Source of the DNA: UBA6120 sp964639215
GTDB taxonomy: Bacteria; Bacillota_I; Bacilli_A; RFN20; CAG-826
Reading direction: 5' to 3'
Assembly: GCA_964639215.1 (NCBI GenBank)
Contig: CAZXCV010000018.1
Location: forward strand, 1-22,339
DNA length: 22,339 nucleotides
Every line of letters starts with the position of its first letter. Positions within the stretch are counted from its first letter, which is position 1. Shown here one piece after another: positions 6,782 to 14,363 of this stretch. Position numbers and translations under genes: made by a program. The notes beneath the pieces are model-generated. The model was not told the origin of the DNA. It worked only from the letters and a program-made list of their open reading frames with translations, and searched no databases.

Positions 6782-7237
6782 TTATTTTGATTTTTTTGGT
6801 GTTTTTTTGTCTAGGTTGAGACTTGAAAATACATCACCTTGGTATACTTCTTGGGTCGTCTCCTGCTCGTTTTCGACATTAACAGCATTGGCTTCAGTCA
6901 CATAATTAGGATAGAGGGCGTCGCGCGACTGGTAGCGATCAGTTTCATCATAATAATAAAATTCAACGGTACTATGAATGACGTGCTCTTTGACCTTTTT
7001 TAGTAAATATTGAGCAACTTCTGCTTGTTTATCACGATATTTTTGAGGAGCGTGAACATGAATTAAAGCATGCCACAATGTTTGATCAACACCATTATGG
7101 AACAGGAAACTTTCGGGAGCATAGACGATAATATCTTCAGTTGGACAATCAAAAATGGCTGCTAAAGGCGCGAATATATCTTTGCTGAGATGTTCGCTCG
7201 TGAAAGGATCGAGTCCTAAGAAAGAGATTGTAATCAT
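6782..7237 (-). CDS. DUF1904-like (tautomerase-fold) small protein
   Basis: This 151-residue protein has an N-terminal part (1-115) that resembles the DUF1904 family. That family is a short alpha/beta protein related in fold to 4-oxalocrotonate tautomerases and found in Bacillota; no activity is established. Supporting stretches are the first beta strand MITISFLGL, a helix with EHLSKDIFAPLAAIFDCP, FHNGVDQTLWHALIHV, and a second helix around AEVAQYLLKKVKEHV. The residue after Met is Ile rather than the catalytic Pro1 of tautomerases. The tail (116-151) is acidic, then lysine-rich (KKTPKKSK), and looks disordered. AGGAG at 7244-7248 lies 6 bases before the ATG. It sits between priA and rsmB, where B. 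subtilis has def and fmt. Family assignment is from memory and moderate. Confidence 0.55.
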   Translation of the reverse strand: MITISFLGLDPFTSEHLSKDIFAPLAAIFDCPTEDIIVYAPESFLFHNGVDQTLWHALIHVHAPQKYRDKQAEVAQYLLKKVKEHVIHSTVEFYYYDETDRYQSRDALYPNYVTEANAVNVENEQETTQEVYQGDVFSSLNLDKKTPKKSK

Positions 7238-7258
7238 AAGTTGCTCCTAAGTGTGATT

Positions 7259-7287
7259 AGCATACATGTTTTCGGTCGATGTTTCAA
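7259..7287 (-). promoter_or_regulatory. Promoter of the DUF1904-like gene (and perhaps the rsmB operon)
   Basis: On the minus strand, TTGAAA (7287-7282) and TATGCT (7264-7259) are 17 bases apart. They are followed by the AGGAG ribosome-binding site at 7248-7244. The boxes match 4/6 and 4/6. The promoter lies directly after the priA TGA (7296-7294), with no terminator between, so priA transcripts may also read through. Confidence 0.5.
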
Positions 7288-7293
7288 TCAAGA

Positions 7294-9489
7294 TCATACA
7301 TCGTATGGATCCAAATTTATCGTTAAACGAATCATCGTTTTTTGACTCATAAGTTCAATGATGCGACGTAATGGTTCTTTCAAGATTTGATACTGACGAT
7401 ATTTGACGATGATGAGCCGCCGATGTTGACCTTGGAAGAAACTGATATATGGACTCGATGGTCCGATTAGCTCGATCTCATCATCGAGTTGTTCAATTAA
7501 GAGTCGGGCAATCGTATCAATCACTTGGATGACTAAATCTTCATTTTTACCACTGATGCCAAGTGACAACAAATACGTGTAAGGTGGATAATTCGCTAAT
7601 TTCCGTTGGTGCATCTCCGTTTTGAAAAATTGTTCATAATCTTGGCGAGCACCAAGGGTCACCGCATAGTGGGTCGGTGTATATGTTTGGATAATGGCAC
7701 TACCGACGTTATCGCCACGTCCTGACCGGCCGATTGCTTGTGTGATTAATTGAAATGTTCGTTCACTCGATCGAAAGCTTGGTAGCGTCAAGCCGATATC
7801 CGCAAGCACGAGACCTACTAATGTCACTTTTGGAAAATCATGACCTTTGGCGACCATTTGTGTCCCAATTAAAATATCGGCTTCTTGACGTGCGAATGCA
7901 TTTAACGTTTTACTGATAGTTTGGCGGATTTTGCTAGAGTCTGAATCTAGTTTTAAGATGCGCGCATCTTTAAAAAGTCGCTGCGTTTCTTCAACAATGC
8001 GTTCTGTTCCAAATCCTTGATGGATGAAACTGTGACTACCACACTCCGGACATATACTTGGATAACGTTCCAGATAATCACAATGATGACACTTCAACAT
8101 TTGATCCTGTTGATGATATGTCAAAGCTATGGCGCAATTTGGACATTTAAATACATGATTACACTGCCGGCAGCTAAGCGTTGGGGCATAACCACGCCGA
8201 TTAATTAATAGAACGATTTGCTCACGGCGGGATAGTGTGCCCGTAATTGCCTGACGCAATGTTTTGGAAAATAACGATGACTCACGATCAACATTGCCTG
8301 GATCGAGCATATCGATTATTTGTGTCTTTGGTAAAGCTTTTGCATTAATGCGTTCTGGTAATTGCAGGTGATGATAGACACTACGCAGCGCTCGTGCTCG
8401 TGATTCGAGTGAAGGAGTAGCCGACCCAAGGATAACTTTAGCATGATGAAATTCACTTCGAATAATGGCAACATCTCGAGCATGATAAGAAGGAACAGTA
8501 TCTTGCTTATAACTTTCGACATGTTCCTCATCAAGAACGATGAGACCAATATTTGTTAATGGAGCGAAAACAGCGCTACGAGCACCAACGACAATTTTAG
8601 CTTTTCCATTGGCGATACGACGATATTCATCATATTTTTCGGCGGGAGTTAACTCAGAATGTAAGATTGCAACATCGGCTCCAAAACGCCCCAAGAAATA
8701 GTGCACCATCATCGGAGTGAGCGCGATTTCTGGTACGATCATGAGCACGGCTTTACCCTGTTTCAAAATTGTTTCTGATAGGGCGAGATATACTTCGGTT
8801 TTTCCACTTCCAGTCACACCTTGTAATAGAAAGATACGGTCCTCTGACATCAGTGTTTCTTTGACGATTATACGTTGGGCATCCGTAAGCACTGGCGCTT
8901 TTTCAGTGTCTGACACATCGATTTGTAACCGTCGCTTTTCTTGACGAAAAATCGTGACTCGTTCTTTTTTAATCAGTTGTTGCAGTACTGAATGAGCTCG
9001 ACAGGCGCGTTTCTCAAATGGTTGTTCCCGAGCGATAATACGGAGCCATTCAATTTGTTTTAATGTCAAACCTTCTTCGGAAACATCCCTAATTTTTACA
9101 TATGATTCATAAGCAATTTTAGGACCCTTTAAGGCTGAAGTTTTCGGCTTTAGACTCTGAGGTAACATCGCTTGTAAGACACTGACATGTGGCCATAGAT
9201 ATTCACCAGCAAGCGTCTTTGCCAGTTCCATTAATTCATCGTTTAGTAATGGCGAATCATCGAGTAAGGCAGTGATATGAAGTAATTTATATGGGTAGCG
9301 TTTTTGTAAGACTGGCAGTGGCTCGGTGATCTGCTCGGCGGCGATGACATACCCAACAATTGTTTGGTGGTTAAACGGTACGAGGACGCGAAAACCTCGG
9401 GTGTGCTTTAATTCACCGTCATATAAATATGAAAATGGCCGATCAAGTTGCAGTGATGCGTGCTCGATCAGCACGAATAACAGCCACAT
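7294..9489 (-). CDS. priA: Primosomal replication-restart helicase PriA
   Basis: PriA recognises stalled forks and D-loops and reloads the replicative helicase. The 731-residue protein is complete. The N-terminal 3'-DNA-binding domain covers about 1-105, then a winged-helix region. The superfamily 2 helicase has Walker A GVTGSGKT (224-231), DEEH (320-323), and GSATPSLES (355-363). Eight zinc-binding cysteines follow (C440, C443, C449, C452, C467, C470, C480, C483). The second RecA lobe contains GTQMVAKGHDFP and QAIGRSGRG. It starts one base after the gmk stop (TAAGATG), with GGAAG upstream inside gmk, so gmk and priA form one transcript. In B. subtilis rpoZ and coaBC lie between these two genes; both are absent here. 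Confidence 0.97.
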   Translation of the reverse strand: MWLLFVLIEHASLQLDRPFSYLYDGELKHTRGFRVLVPFNHQTIVGYVIAAEQITEPLPVLQKRYPYKLLHITALLDDSPLLNDELMELAKTLAGEYLWPHVSVLQAMLPQSLKPKTSALKGPKIAYESYVKIRDVSEEGLTLKQIEWLRIIAREQPFEKRACRAHSVLQQLIKKERVTIFRQEKRRLQIDVSDTEKAPVLTDAQRIIVKETLMSEDRIFLLQGVTGSGKTEVYLALSETILKQGKAVLMIVPEIALTPMMVHYFLGRFGADVAILHSELTPAEKYDEYRRIANGKAKIVVGARSAVFAPLTNIGLIVLDEEHVESYKQDTVPSYHARDVAIIRSEFHHAKVILGSATPSLESRARALRSVYHHLQLPERINAKALPKTQIIDMLDPGNVDRESSLFSKTLRQAITGTLSRREQIVLLINRRGYAPTLSCRQCNHVFKCPNCAIALTYHQQDQMLKCHHCDYLERYPSICPECGSHSFIHQGFGTERIVEETQRLFKDARILKLDSDSSKIRQTISKTLNAFARQEADILIGTQMVAKGHDFPKVTLVGLVLADIGLTLPSFRSSERTFQLITQAIGRSGRGDNVGSAIIQTYTPTHYAVTLGARQDYEQFFKTEMHQRKLANYPPYTYLLSLGISGKNEDLVIQVIDTIARLLIEQLDDEIELIGPSSPYISFFQGQHRRLIIVKYRQYQILKEPLRRIIELMSQKTMIRLTINLDPYDV

Positions 9490-9490
9490 C

Positions 9491-10102
9491 TTATTTACTT
9501 CCAGTATTGAGTAGTTGGCGAATCCGTGTCCGGATGATTTTTTGAATTTCGTGACTTGCGCGTTTGACGTCGTCGTTTAAGACGACAAAATCATATTGAT
9601 CTTGGAGCGACATTTCACGATGTGCTTTATCGAGTCGCAATTTAATGACTTCATCGGCTTCGGTACTTCTTAACGTGATCCGCTGCTTTAACGCCTCAAA
9701 TGAAGGCGGGATCAGAAAAATTGATAAGACGTCATCGCCCTTCATCTTGGCTAGGACTTGTTTGGCCCCTTCGACTTCGATTTCAACGAGGACATTCATC
9801 CCTTCATTTCGAAGTTTTTCAACATATGTTGCTGGTGTACCATAGCGATTTCCGACAAATTCAGCCCATTCAAGAAATTCATTATTAGCCAAATTTTTAT
9901 CAAACTCGTCACGGGTCACAAAAAAATAATCAAAGCCTTCGCGCTCATGTGGTCGGCGTACTCGTGTCGTCATACTGACGGAGTAGACGAGTCGTAAGGA
10001 ACGGTCAAGCATGACTTGTCGTCGCACTGTGCCTTTGCCAACACCACTTGGTCCACTAAGAATTATTAAGAGCCCTTTTTTTAATTGTCGTCGATTAAAC
10101 AT
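9491..10102 (-). CDS. gmk: Guanylate kinase
   Basis: The enzyme phosphorylates GMP to GDP with ATP. The 203-residue protein has P-loop GPSGVGKG (17-24), the GMP-binding TTRVRRPHEREGFDYFF region (about 45-61), EWAEFVGNRYGTP, and LVEIEVEGAKQV. Length and motifs are typical. The ATG at 10102 is the only sensible start. It has no Shine-Dalgarno sequence: a perfect TATAAT ends only 6 bases before it, so the mRNA probably starts at or next to the ATG (leaderless). It is co-transcribed with priA, and transcribed away from rqcH. Confidence 0.96.
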   Translation of the reverse strand: MFNRRQLKKGLLIILSGPSGVGKGTVRRQVMLDRSLRLVYSVSMTTRVRRPHEREGFDYFFVTRDEFDKNLANNEFLEWAEFVGNRYGTPATYVEKLRNEGMNVLVEIEVEGAKQVLAKMKGDDVLSIFLIPPSFEALKQRITLRSTEADEVIKLRLDKAHREMSLQDQYDFVVLNDDVKRASHEIQKIIRTRIRQLLNTGSK

Positions 10103-10108
10103 ATTTTA

Positions 10109-10138
10109 ATTATATTTTAGTTTTAATAACTAAAGCAA
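10109..10138 (-). promoter_or_regulatory. gmk promoter with the -10 box 6 nt from the start codon
   Basis: On the minus strand TTGCTT (10138-10133), an 18-base spacer, and a consensus TATAAT (10114-10109) are followed by TAAAAT and then the gmk ATG at 10102. A transcription start 6-7 bases after the -10 falls on the start codon itself. Confidence 0.6.
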
Positions 10139-10154
10139 TGAAAAGAAGCGTCCG

Positions 10155-10163
10155 TGATATACT
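10155..10163 (+). promoter_or_regulatory. Extended -10 promoter of rqcH
   Basis: TGATATACT: a TG dinucleotide, one base, then TATACT (10158-10163, 5/6). The inferred rqcH ATG is 10 bases further on (10174). No -35 of quality is seen and there is no Shine-Dalgarno sequence between, so the leader would be about 3-4 nt. Confidence 0.45.
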
Positions 10164-10173
10164 TATTACGTTC

Positions 10174-11553
10174 ATGAAAACTAGTAATTCATTCATCGAA
10201 GTCATCACCGACCTCGCCATTAAGATTCAAGGACTCCACATCATTGATATTCGAAAGATCACGGAGCGTGACTTTCTTTTTGTCTTCTCAGAGTCGAAAG
10301 AAGTCATGATGACACTTTCGCTTGACGCCGTGGCTCCACTCATCGCTTTAGTGAGTCCGACCTTTGATTGGCAGGCATTTCCAAAAGTAAATATTCAATT
10401 ATGGCGAAGCCATTTACTCCGAATGAAAATCGATCACATCACGACTTGTAATGATGATTATATCGTCTGTCTCACTGGTCATCGTAAGGCTGATAATTTT
10501 GATATTATTACCTATCAAATCATCTTCGAATTAATTAGAAAGCATCCAAATGTGATCATCAAGCAAGATGAACGCGTTATTTATACTTATAAAACTTATG
10601 ATCTTGAAACCAATCGCCCACTCGGACGGGGGTTACCTTATACATATCCGCTCCAAAGTTCAGGCATGAGCACCCGTGACTATCAAAAAGAAGTTGTCAC
10701 TTACCTCACTGATTATTATGACCGAGCACTAACCGCGCAGGCGCAACCATTTACGAACCTTCTTGTAAAACGGAAAAAGCAATTAGACAAGAAAATAATA
10801 GCCCTTAATCATGATCTCTTCACCTGGGAAAAGATGTTGACGATTCGTGAAGATGCCGACCTTCTCCTAACTTATACAAATCTCAAGGACCACCTCGATA
10901 ATGTAACACTTGGCGAACGAGTGATTAAATTAGATTCATCTTTGAGCGTCAGTCACAACATAAAAAAAATGTATCATCAATATCAAAAAGCTAAGAAAGC
11001 CCAAGTGCCGATTAAAAATGAACTTACTAAAGCAAACGATCAGCTCAACCATATTAATAAGGCACTTTCTACCATCCCAATCCGCACAATGTATGAGTTA
11101 GAAGCGCTAATGGAAACCGTAATCGAATTGGGTTTAAAACCAATTGAGCGAACCATTGCCAAGCAGAGTGATCAAAATCAAAAGCGACCATATTATGTGA
11201 CCATCGATAATATCAAGTTTTCGTTTGGTCGAAACGCTATACAAAATGATTATCTAACATTTAAACTTGCCGAGAAAAACGCCTGGTTCTTTCATATCAA
11301 ACATCATCCAGGAGCCCATGTCATCTGCCACGAACCGAAATTAACACCACAATGTATCAATCTCGCTGCTTCGATTGCCTTAGCACTCGCTCGACAAGCG
11401 ACCGGCGAGGTCGATTATGCTCCTGTCTCATCACTAAAAAAAGGATTTAACCCAGGACAAGTTTTTCTAAATAAATATCAAACGGTTAGATTATTAGATT
11501 TACATTCTGATGTTCATCAATCACTTCAGACAGCAAAACGTTACGATAAATAG
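10174..11553 (+). CDS. rqcH: RqcH / NFACT-family ribosome quality control protein, HhH domain missing
   Basis: RqcH binds obstructed 50S subunits and directs addition of C-terminal alanine tails to stalled chains. The 459-residue protein has NFACT-N (about 1-165), a coiled-coil region (175-330: LLVKRKKQLDKKI to NKALSTIPIR) and NFACT-R (337-430: VTIDNIKFSFGRNAIQNDYL, then WFFHIKHHPGAHVI). B. subtilis RqcH has about 570 residues; the missing piece is the helix-hairpin-helix domain between YTYPLQ (156-161) and the first coiled coil. The tRNA-contacting DR motif (D97/R98 in B. subtilis) aligns without gaps to D95-Y96. An in-frame ATG exists at 10138, but the one at 10174 aligns with the family N-terminus. 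Its end overlaps the convergent trmL by 13 bases. Confidence 0.9.
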   Translation: MKTSNSFIEVITDLAIKIQGLHIIDIRKITERDFLFVFSESKEVMMTLSLDAVAPLIALVSPTFDWQAFPKVNIQLWRSHLLRMKIDHITTCNDDYIVCLTGHRKADNFDIITYQIIFELIRKHPNVIIKQDERVIYTYKTYDLETNRPLGRGLPYTYPLQSSGMSTRDYQKEVVTYLTDYYDRALTAQAQPFTNLLVKRKKQLDKKIIALNHDLFTWEKMLTIREDADLLLTYTNLKDHLDNVTLGERVIKLDSSLSVSHNIKKMYHQYQKAKKAQVPIKNELTKANDQLNHINKALSTIPIRTMYELEALMETVIELGLKPIERTIAKQSDQNQKRPYYVTIDNIKFSFGRNAIQNDYLTFKLAEKNAWFFHIKHHPGAHVICHEPKLTPQCINLAASIALALARQATGEVDYAPVSSLKKGFNPGQVFLNKYQTVRLLDLHSDVHQSLQTAKRYDK

Positions 11554-12044
11554 TCGGAACCTTTAAGCACTTCGACGAGGGCTAAATCTTTAAATTTCCA
11601 TTGCCGAAGTACTTCATAACTGACGATGGCGACGCTATTAGCGAGATTGAGACTCCGAGCAGCCGGCTTCATTGGAATCCGCAAAGTATTTGCTTGATGC
11701 TCGATTAATAACTGTCGAGGTATCCCACTCGACTCTGAGCCAAACATAATATAAAGTTCATCATGATTTGGAAAATTGACGTCGCTATAAACTCGGCGAC
11801 CATAGCGTGTAATCAGATAAAGTTGTTGTGGTTGTCTTTTTTTTATGAATTGATCGTAATCGTCATAAAGGAAGTAAGTTAATTGCTCGCTATAATCAAG
11901 AGCGGCTCGCGCTAATTCTTTGCGATATAGCGGAAATAAGTGGGGACCAATGATGTGTAACTGAGCACCAATAACACTTGCAGTTCGCATGATATTGCCA
12001 GTGTTCGCGGCAATTTCTGGTCGGTATAAAACGATGTGTAACAT
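11541..12044 (-). CDS. trmL: tRNA (cytidine/uridine-34 2'-O)-methyltransferase TrmL
   Basis: TrmL is a SPOUT-class enzyme that 2'-O-methylates the wobble base of leucine tRNAs. The 167-residue protein has the family motifs: LYRPEIAANTGNIMRT (6-21), LYIMFGSESSGIP in the middle, and the trefoil-knot RSLNLANSVAI near the C-terminus that forms the SAM site. Length is typical. A GTG lies directly before the ATG (GTGATG); AGGAG at 12053-12057 is 8 bases from the ATG and 5 from the GTG, so I prefer the ATG. The -10 box TATAAT (12063-12068) ends only 5 bases before this AGGAG, leaving a leader of about 12 nt. Confidence 0.95.
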   Translation of the reverse strand: MLHIVLYRPEIAANTGNIMRTASVIGAQLHIIGPHLFPLYRKELARAALDYSEQLTYFLYDDYDQFIKKRQPQQLYLITRYGRRVYSDVNFPNHDELYIMFGSESSGIPRQLLIEHQANTLRIPMKPAARSLNLANSVAIVSYEVLRQWKFKDLALVEVLKGSDYLS

Positions 12045-12062
12045 CACGATTACTCCTAAGCA

Positions 12063-12068
12063 ATTATA
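12063..12068 (-). promoter_or_regulatory. trmL -10 box
   Basis: Perfect TATAAT on the minus strand, preceded by GGT. No clear -35 is seen. It lies back-to-back with the kinase promoter on the plus strand; only 46 bases separate the two start codons. Confidence 0.45.
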
Positions 12069-12075
12069 ACCATTA

Positions 12076-12084
12076 TGTTACAAT
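12076..12084 (+). promoter_or_regulatory. Extended -10 promoter of the choline-kinase-like gene
   Basis: TGTTACAAT: TG, one base, then TACAAT (5/6) at 12079-12084. AAAGTC separates it from the ATG at 12091, so the expected transcription start falls on the A of the start codon. No Shine-Dalgarno sequence is possible. Confidence 0.55.
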
Positions 12085-12090
12085 AAAGTC

Positions 12091-12903
12091 ATGAAAGATG
12101 TACGTGCTATCTATTATAAAATCACTGGGCAACATCCAAAGGCAATCGTTCCACTTTATGGTGGTTTGAACAGTGTTAATTACTTAATTGACCAAGGGGC
12201 TGTTTTGCGCATTAAGACGGCGACGATTGACGAACTTTATAATCCCGTGAATGAATATCGTGCTGAGCGGCTCCTCATTAACTCGGGTTTAACACCACAA
12301 TTGTTACACTTTGATCAAACAACTGGAATCAAATTGACGCGATATCTACCGAATACATCATTTCTTAGCAAGCCACCAACCGTCAAACAATTGATAAGTG
12401 TTGCTAAAGCACTCAAACAGCTACATGCACTGCCGATAGTTGGCATTGACGAATTTAAACCAATCGCCCGTTATGAAATTTATAAACGAGCATCAAAATT
12501 ATCAACAAGTACCACGCGTGAGACAAGCATCGTCGCTGAAATCAAAAAAAAGTTAGAGACAACCCCATGTGTCTTTGCCCATAATGATTTAGTGCGTGGC
12601 AATTTGCTTTTTGATCAAGATGAGCTTTATATAATTGATTATGAATACGCTGGCTTGAATCATCCTTTGTTTGATCTTGCATCATTTATTACAGAAAATA
12701 ATATTGATGATTCACATTTAATCGAAATATTTCTTATGGCTTATTATCAAGAAAAAAACATCCCGAAGCATGACTTTGAGATGTTTTGTCGTTTTCTTGA
12801 TTACTTATGGTTTTATTGGGCACAAGGAATGTACATGACGACCAATTTATCTATTTATAAATCAATTGCCCAAAATAAATGGCGTCGTATTAGCAACCTT
12901 TAA
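12091..12903 (+). CDS. Choline/ethanolamine-kinase-like (LicA/APH fold) phosphotransferase
   Basis: This 270-residue protein belongs to the aminoglycoside phosphotransferase/choline kinase fold. The nucleotide-binding N-lobe starts with PLYGGLNSVNYL (21-32) and has K42 in RIKTA. The catalytic loop is FAHNDLVRGNLL (162-173) with D166 and N171, and the metal-binding site is IIDYEYAGLNHPLFDLA (181-197) with D183. The IDYEYAG...FDLA pattern is closest to LicA-type choline kinases and related thiamine kinases; the true substrate cannot be read from sequence. No choline transporter or cytidylyltransferase gene is adjacent. It appears leaderless (see its promoter). Its TAA is in the same TTAA as the stop of the convergent ppa gene. 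Confidence 0.8.
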   Translation: MKDVRAIYYKITGQHPKAIVPLYGGLNSVNYLIDQGAVLRIKTATIDELYNPVNEYRAERLLINSGLTPQLLHFDQTTGIKLTRYLPNTSFLSKPPTVKQLISVAKALKQLHALPIVGIDEFKPIARYEIYKRASKLSTSTTRETSIVAEIKKKLETTPCVFAHNDLVRGNLLFDQDELYIIDYEYAGLNHPLFDLASFITENNIDDSHLIEIFLMAYYQEKNIPKHDFEMFCRFLDYLWFYWAQGMYMTTNLSIYKSIAQNKWRRISNL

Positions 12904-13430
12904 CTTTCAAATTGCTCCTCATAGTGTTTGATTGTTGCCGCAATAATAGCTATTGCTTCTTCTTTACCTTCAACCTGCGAGACAAACGTATCTTTGCCTT
13001 CAAGCATTTTATAAACTTGAAAAAAGTGACGCATCTCTTGGAAAATATGATCCGGGAGATCTTTCATGTCATGATAAGCGCTATAAACAGGATCATGTTT
13101 GGTGATTGCGATAATCTTTTCATCAATCATGCCACCGTCAATCATTTTGAAAACCCCAATCGGATAGCATTCAATTAAGGCTAATGGTTGGATTGGTTCA
13201 GAACAGAGTACTAATACATCGAGCGGATCCAAATCGCCAGCGTATGTTCGTGGGATAAAACCATAATTCTGAGGATAGTGCGTTGAAGTAAATAATATAC
13301 GATCGAGAATCAGTCCACCAGTTTCTTTATCTAATTCGTACTTTGTTTTACTGCCTTTTGAGATTTCAATACATACTAAAAAATTGGTGGGGGTAATCCG
13401 TTTGCGACTAACATCGTGCCATAAATTCAT
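12900..13430 (-). CDS. ppa: Inorganic pyrophosphatase (family I, soluble)
   Basis: The enzyme hydrolyses pyrophosphate and so drives biosynthetic reactions forward. The 176-residue protein has all known active-site residues in register with E. coli PPase: E22, K30, E32, R44, Y52 and Y56 (YPQNYGFIP), D66, D68 and D71 in the signature DLDPLD, D98, D103 and K105, and YKMLEGK near 140. The second signature position is Leu where Gly, Ser, Asp or Asn is usual. An AGGAG (13442-13446) lies 11 bases before the ATG, a wide but tolerable spacing. The promoter is TGTTATAAT at 13462-13454. The gene is monocistronic, divergent from the thioredoxin-like lipoprotein. Confidence 0.97.
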   Translation of the reverse strand: MNLWHDVSRKRITPTNFLVCIEISKGSKTKYELDKETGGLILDRILFTSTHYPQNYGFIPRTYAGDLDPLDVLVLCSEPIQPLALIECYPIGVFKMIDGGMIDEKIIAITKHDPVYSAYHDMKDLPDHIFQEMRHFFQVYKMLEGKDTFVSQVEGKEEAIAIIAATIKHYEEQFES

Positions 13431-13453
13431 AAATCCGTTTGCTCCTAGACCAT

Positions 13454-13462
13454 ATTATAACA
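13454..13462 (-). promoter_or_regulatory. ppa extended -10 promoter
   Basis: TGTTATAAT on the minus strand is a perfect -10 with the extended TG. It is inside a 14-bp palindrome ATAACA-AG-TGTTAT (13457-13470). The same nine bases occur on the plus strand at 13492-13500 for the divergent gene. Confidence 0.6.
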
Positions 13463-13491
13463 AGTGTTATCAAAATAAGAATTGTAAAAAA

Positions 13492-13500
13492 TGTTATAAT
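13492..13500 (+). promoter_or_regulatory. Extended -10 promoter of the thioredoxin-like lipoprotein
   Basis: TGTTATAAT, perfect -10 (13495-13500) plus the extended TG. Eight bases (CACTAATT) separate it from the ATG at 13509, so the leader is 0-2 nt and no ribosome-binding site fits. Confidence 0.6.
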
Positions 13501-13508
13501 CACTAATT

Positions 13509-14345
13509 ATGAAAATCAAACTGATAAAATCACTTATATTTCCGATCGTCCTTGTTGCCCTACAACTATTGACGAGTTGTGGTAAAACTAATTTACCAAT
13601 CTACGTGAAAAATGGCCAATTGGGAGTTGCTCCCTCAAATTATGAAAATCTTGATATCTCCGATTACGTGATTCCGGTTAATCATGCAAACGTCATCAAG
13701 CTCATTGAAAGTGACAGTTCTTTTCTTCTATATCTCGGTAATGAATACTGTGCATCATGCCACGCCTTTAAACCGGCATTTATCGAATACATCATGACGT
13801 CACGCTTACTCGTTTATCATTACGATAACGTCGTCAATGGGACGGGCGATTTTGCACTCTTAAGCAATGCCTATCCTGATATTTTCAAAACTGATTTTGT
13901 CACACCCTCATTATATTTCTTTAAAGCTGGTGAACTACGAACAAAACAAATCGGTAATGCCCGAATGTTTAACATCGCAACACTAAGACCAATCATGGAA
14001 GGATTGAGTGTAATCACGGATATTGTAAGTTATCATGCGCTTGATTTAGTCGATGATAACTGGCCGAAACAAACTGGTGTTTACCTTATTTATGACCGCA
14101 CAAACACCCGTCTCACTAATTTCTATAATCAATCACTTTTCCCGTATATCAATGAGCACAAAACTTCACTCATTCAACTCGAGGTATCGCTTAATTCCAC
14201 CATGCTATCAAGTCTAGAGCCGTTCTTTCCGAGTGAAGTACCAACGATGTTCTCGCTTCAATCGGGTAATGTCCTTCAAACTCTTACTTTAGAAGATGTT
14301 ATTGATGCTGACGCGCTCGCATGGTATATGAGCCAAGTCAGTTAA
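13509..14345 (+). CDS. Thioredoxin-fold lipoprotein, CxxC domain plus a cysteine-free second domain
   Basis: The 278-residue protein starts with a lipoprotein signal: KIKLIK, a hydrophobic core, and lipobox LTSC with lipidated C24, so it should be anchored on the outer face of the membrane. Residues about 55-160 form a thioredoxin-like domain with redox motif C81-A-S-C84 (NEYCASCHAF) and the cis-proline loop VTPSLYFF (P133). Residues about 165-278 look like a second, degenerate thioredoxin fold: a strand GVYLIYD, then EVPTMFSLQSGNVL in the cis-proline/beta-hairpin position, but no cysteines. It could be an extracellular thiol oxidoreductase or a redox-linked binding protein. It is a single gene, probably leaderless, between ppa and the nucleoside kinase. 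Confidence 0.82.
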   Translation: MKIKLIKSLIFPIVLVALQLLTSCGKTNLPIYVKNGQLGVAPSNYENLDISDYVIPVNHANVIKLIESDSSFLLYLGNEYCASCHAFKPAFIEYIMTSRLLVYHYDNVVNGTGDFALLSNAYPDIFKTDFVTPSLYFFKAGELRTKQIGNARMFNIATLRPIMEGLSVITDIVSYHALDLVDDNWPKQTGVYLIYDRTNTRLTNFYNQSLFPYINEHKTSLIQLEVSLNSTMLSSLEPFFPSEVPTMFSLQSGNVLQTLTLEDVIDADALAWYMSQVS

Positions 14346-14363
14346 ATCCAGCCATGAAACCGC

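Noticed and set aside
10138..10173. 12-residue longer RqcH starting at 10138
   Set aside because: The N-terminus from 10174 aligns nearly without gaps to B. subtilis RqcH; the extra residues have no family counterpart and no ribosome-binding site. A TTTAAT-like -10 upstream keeps this open as a weak alternative.
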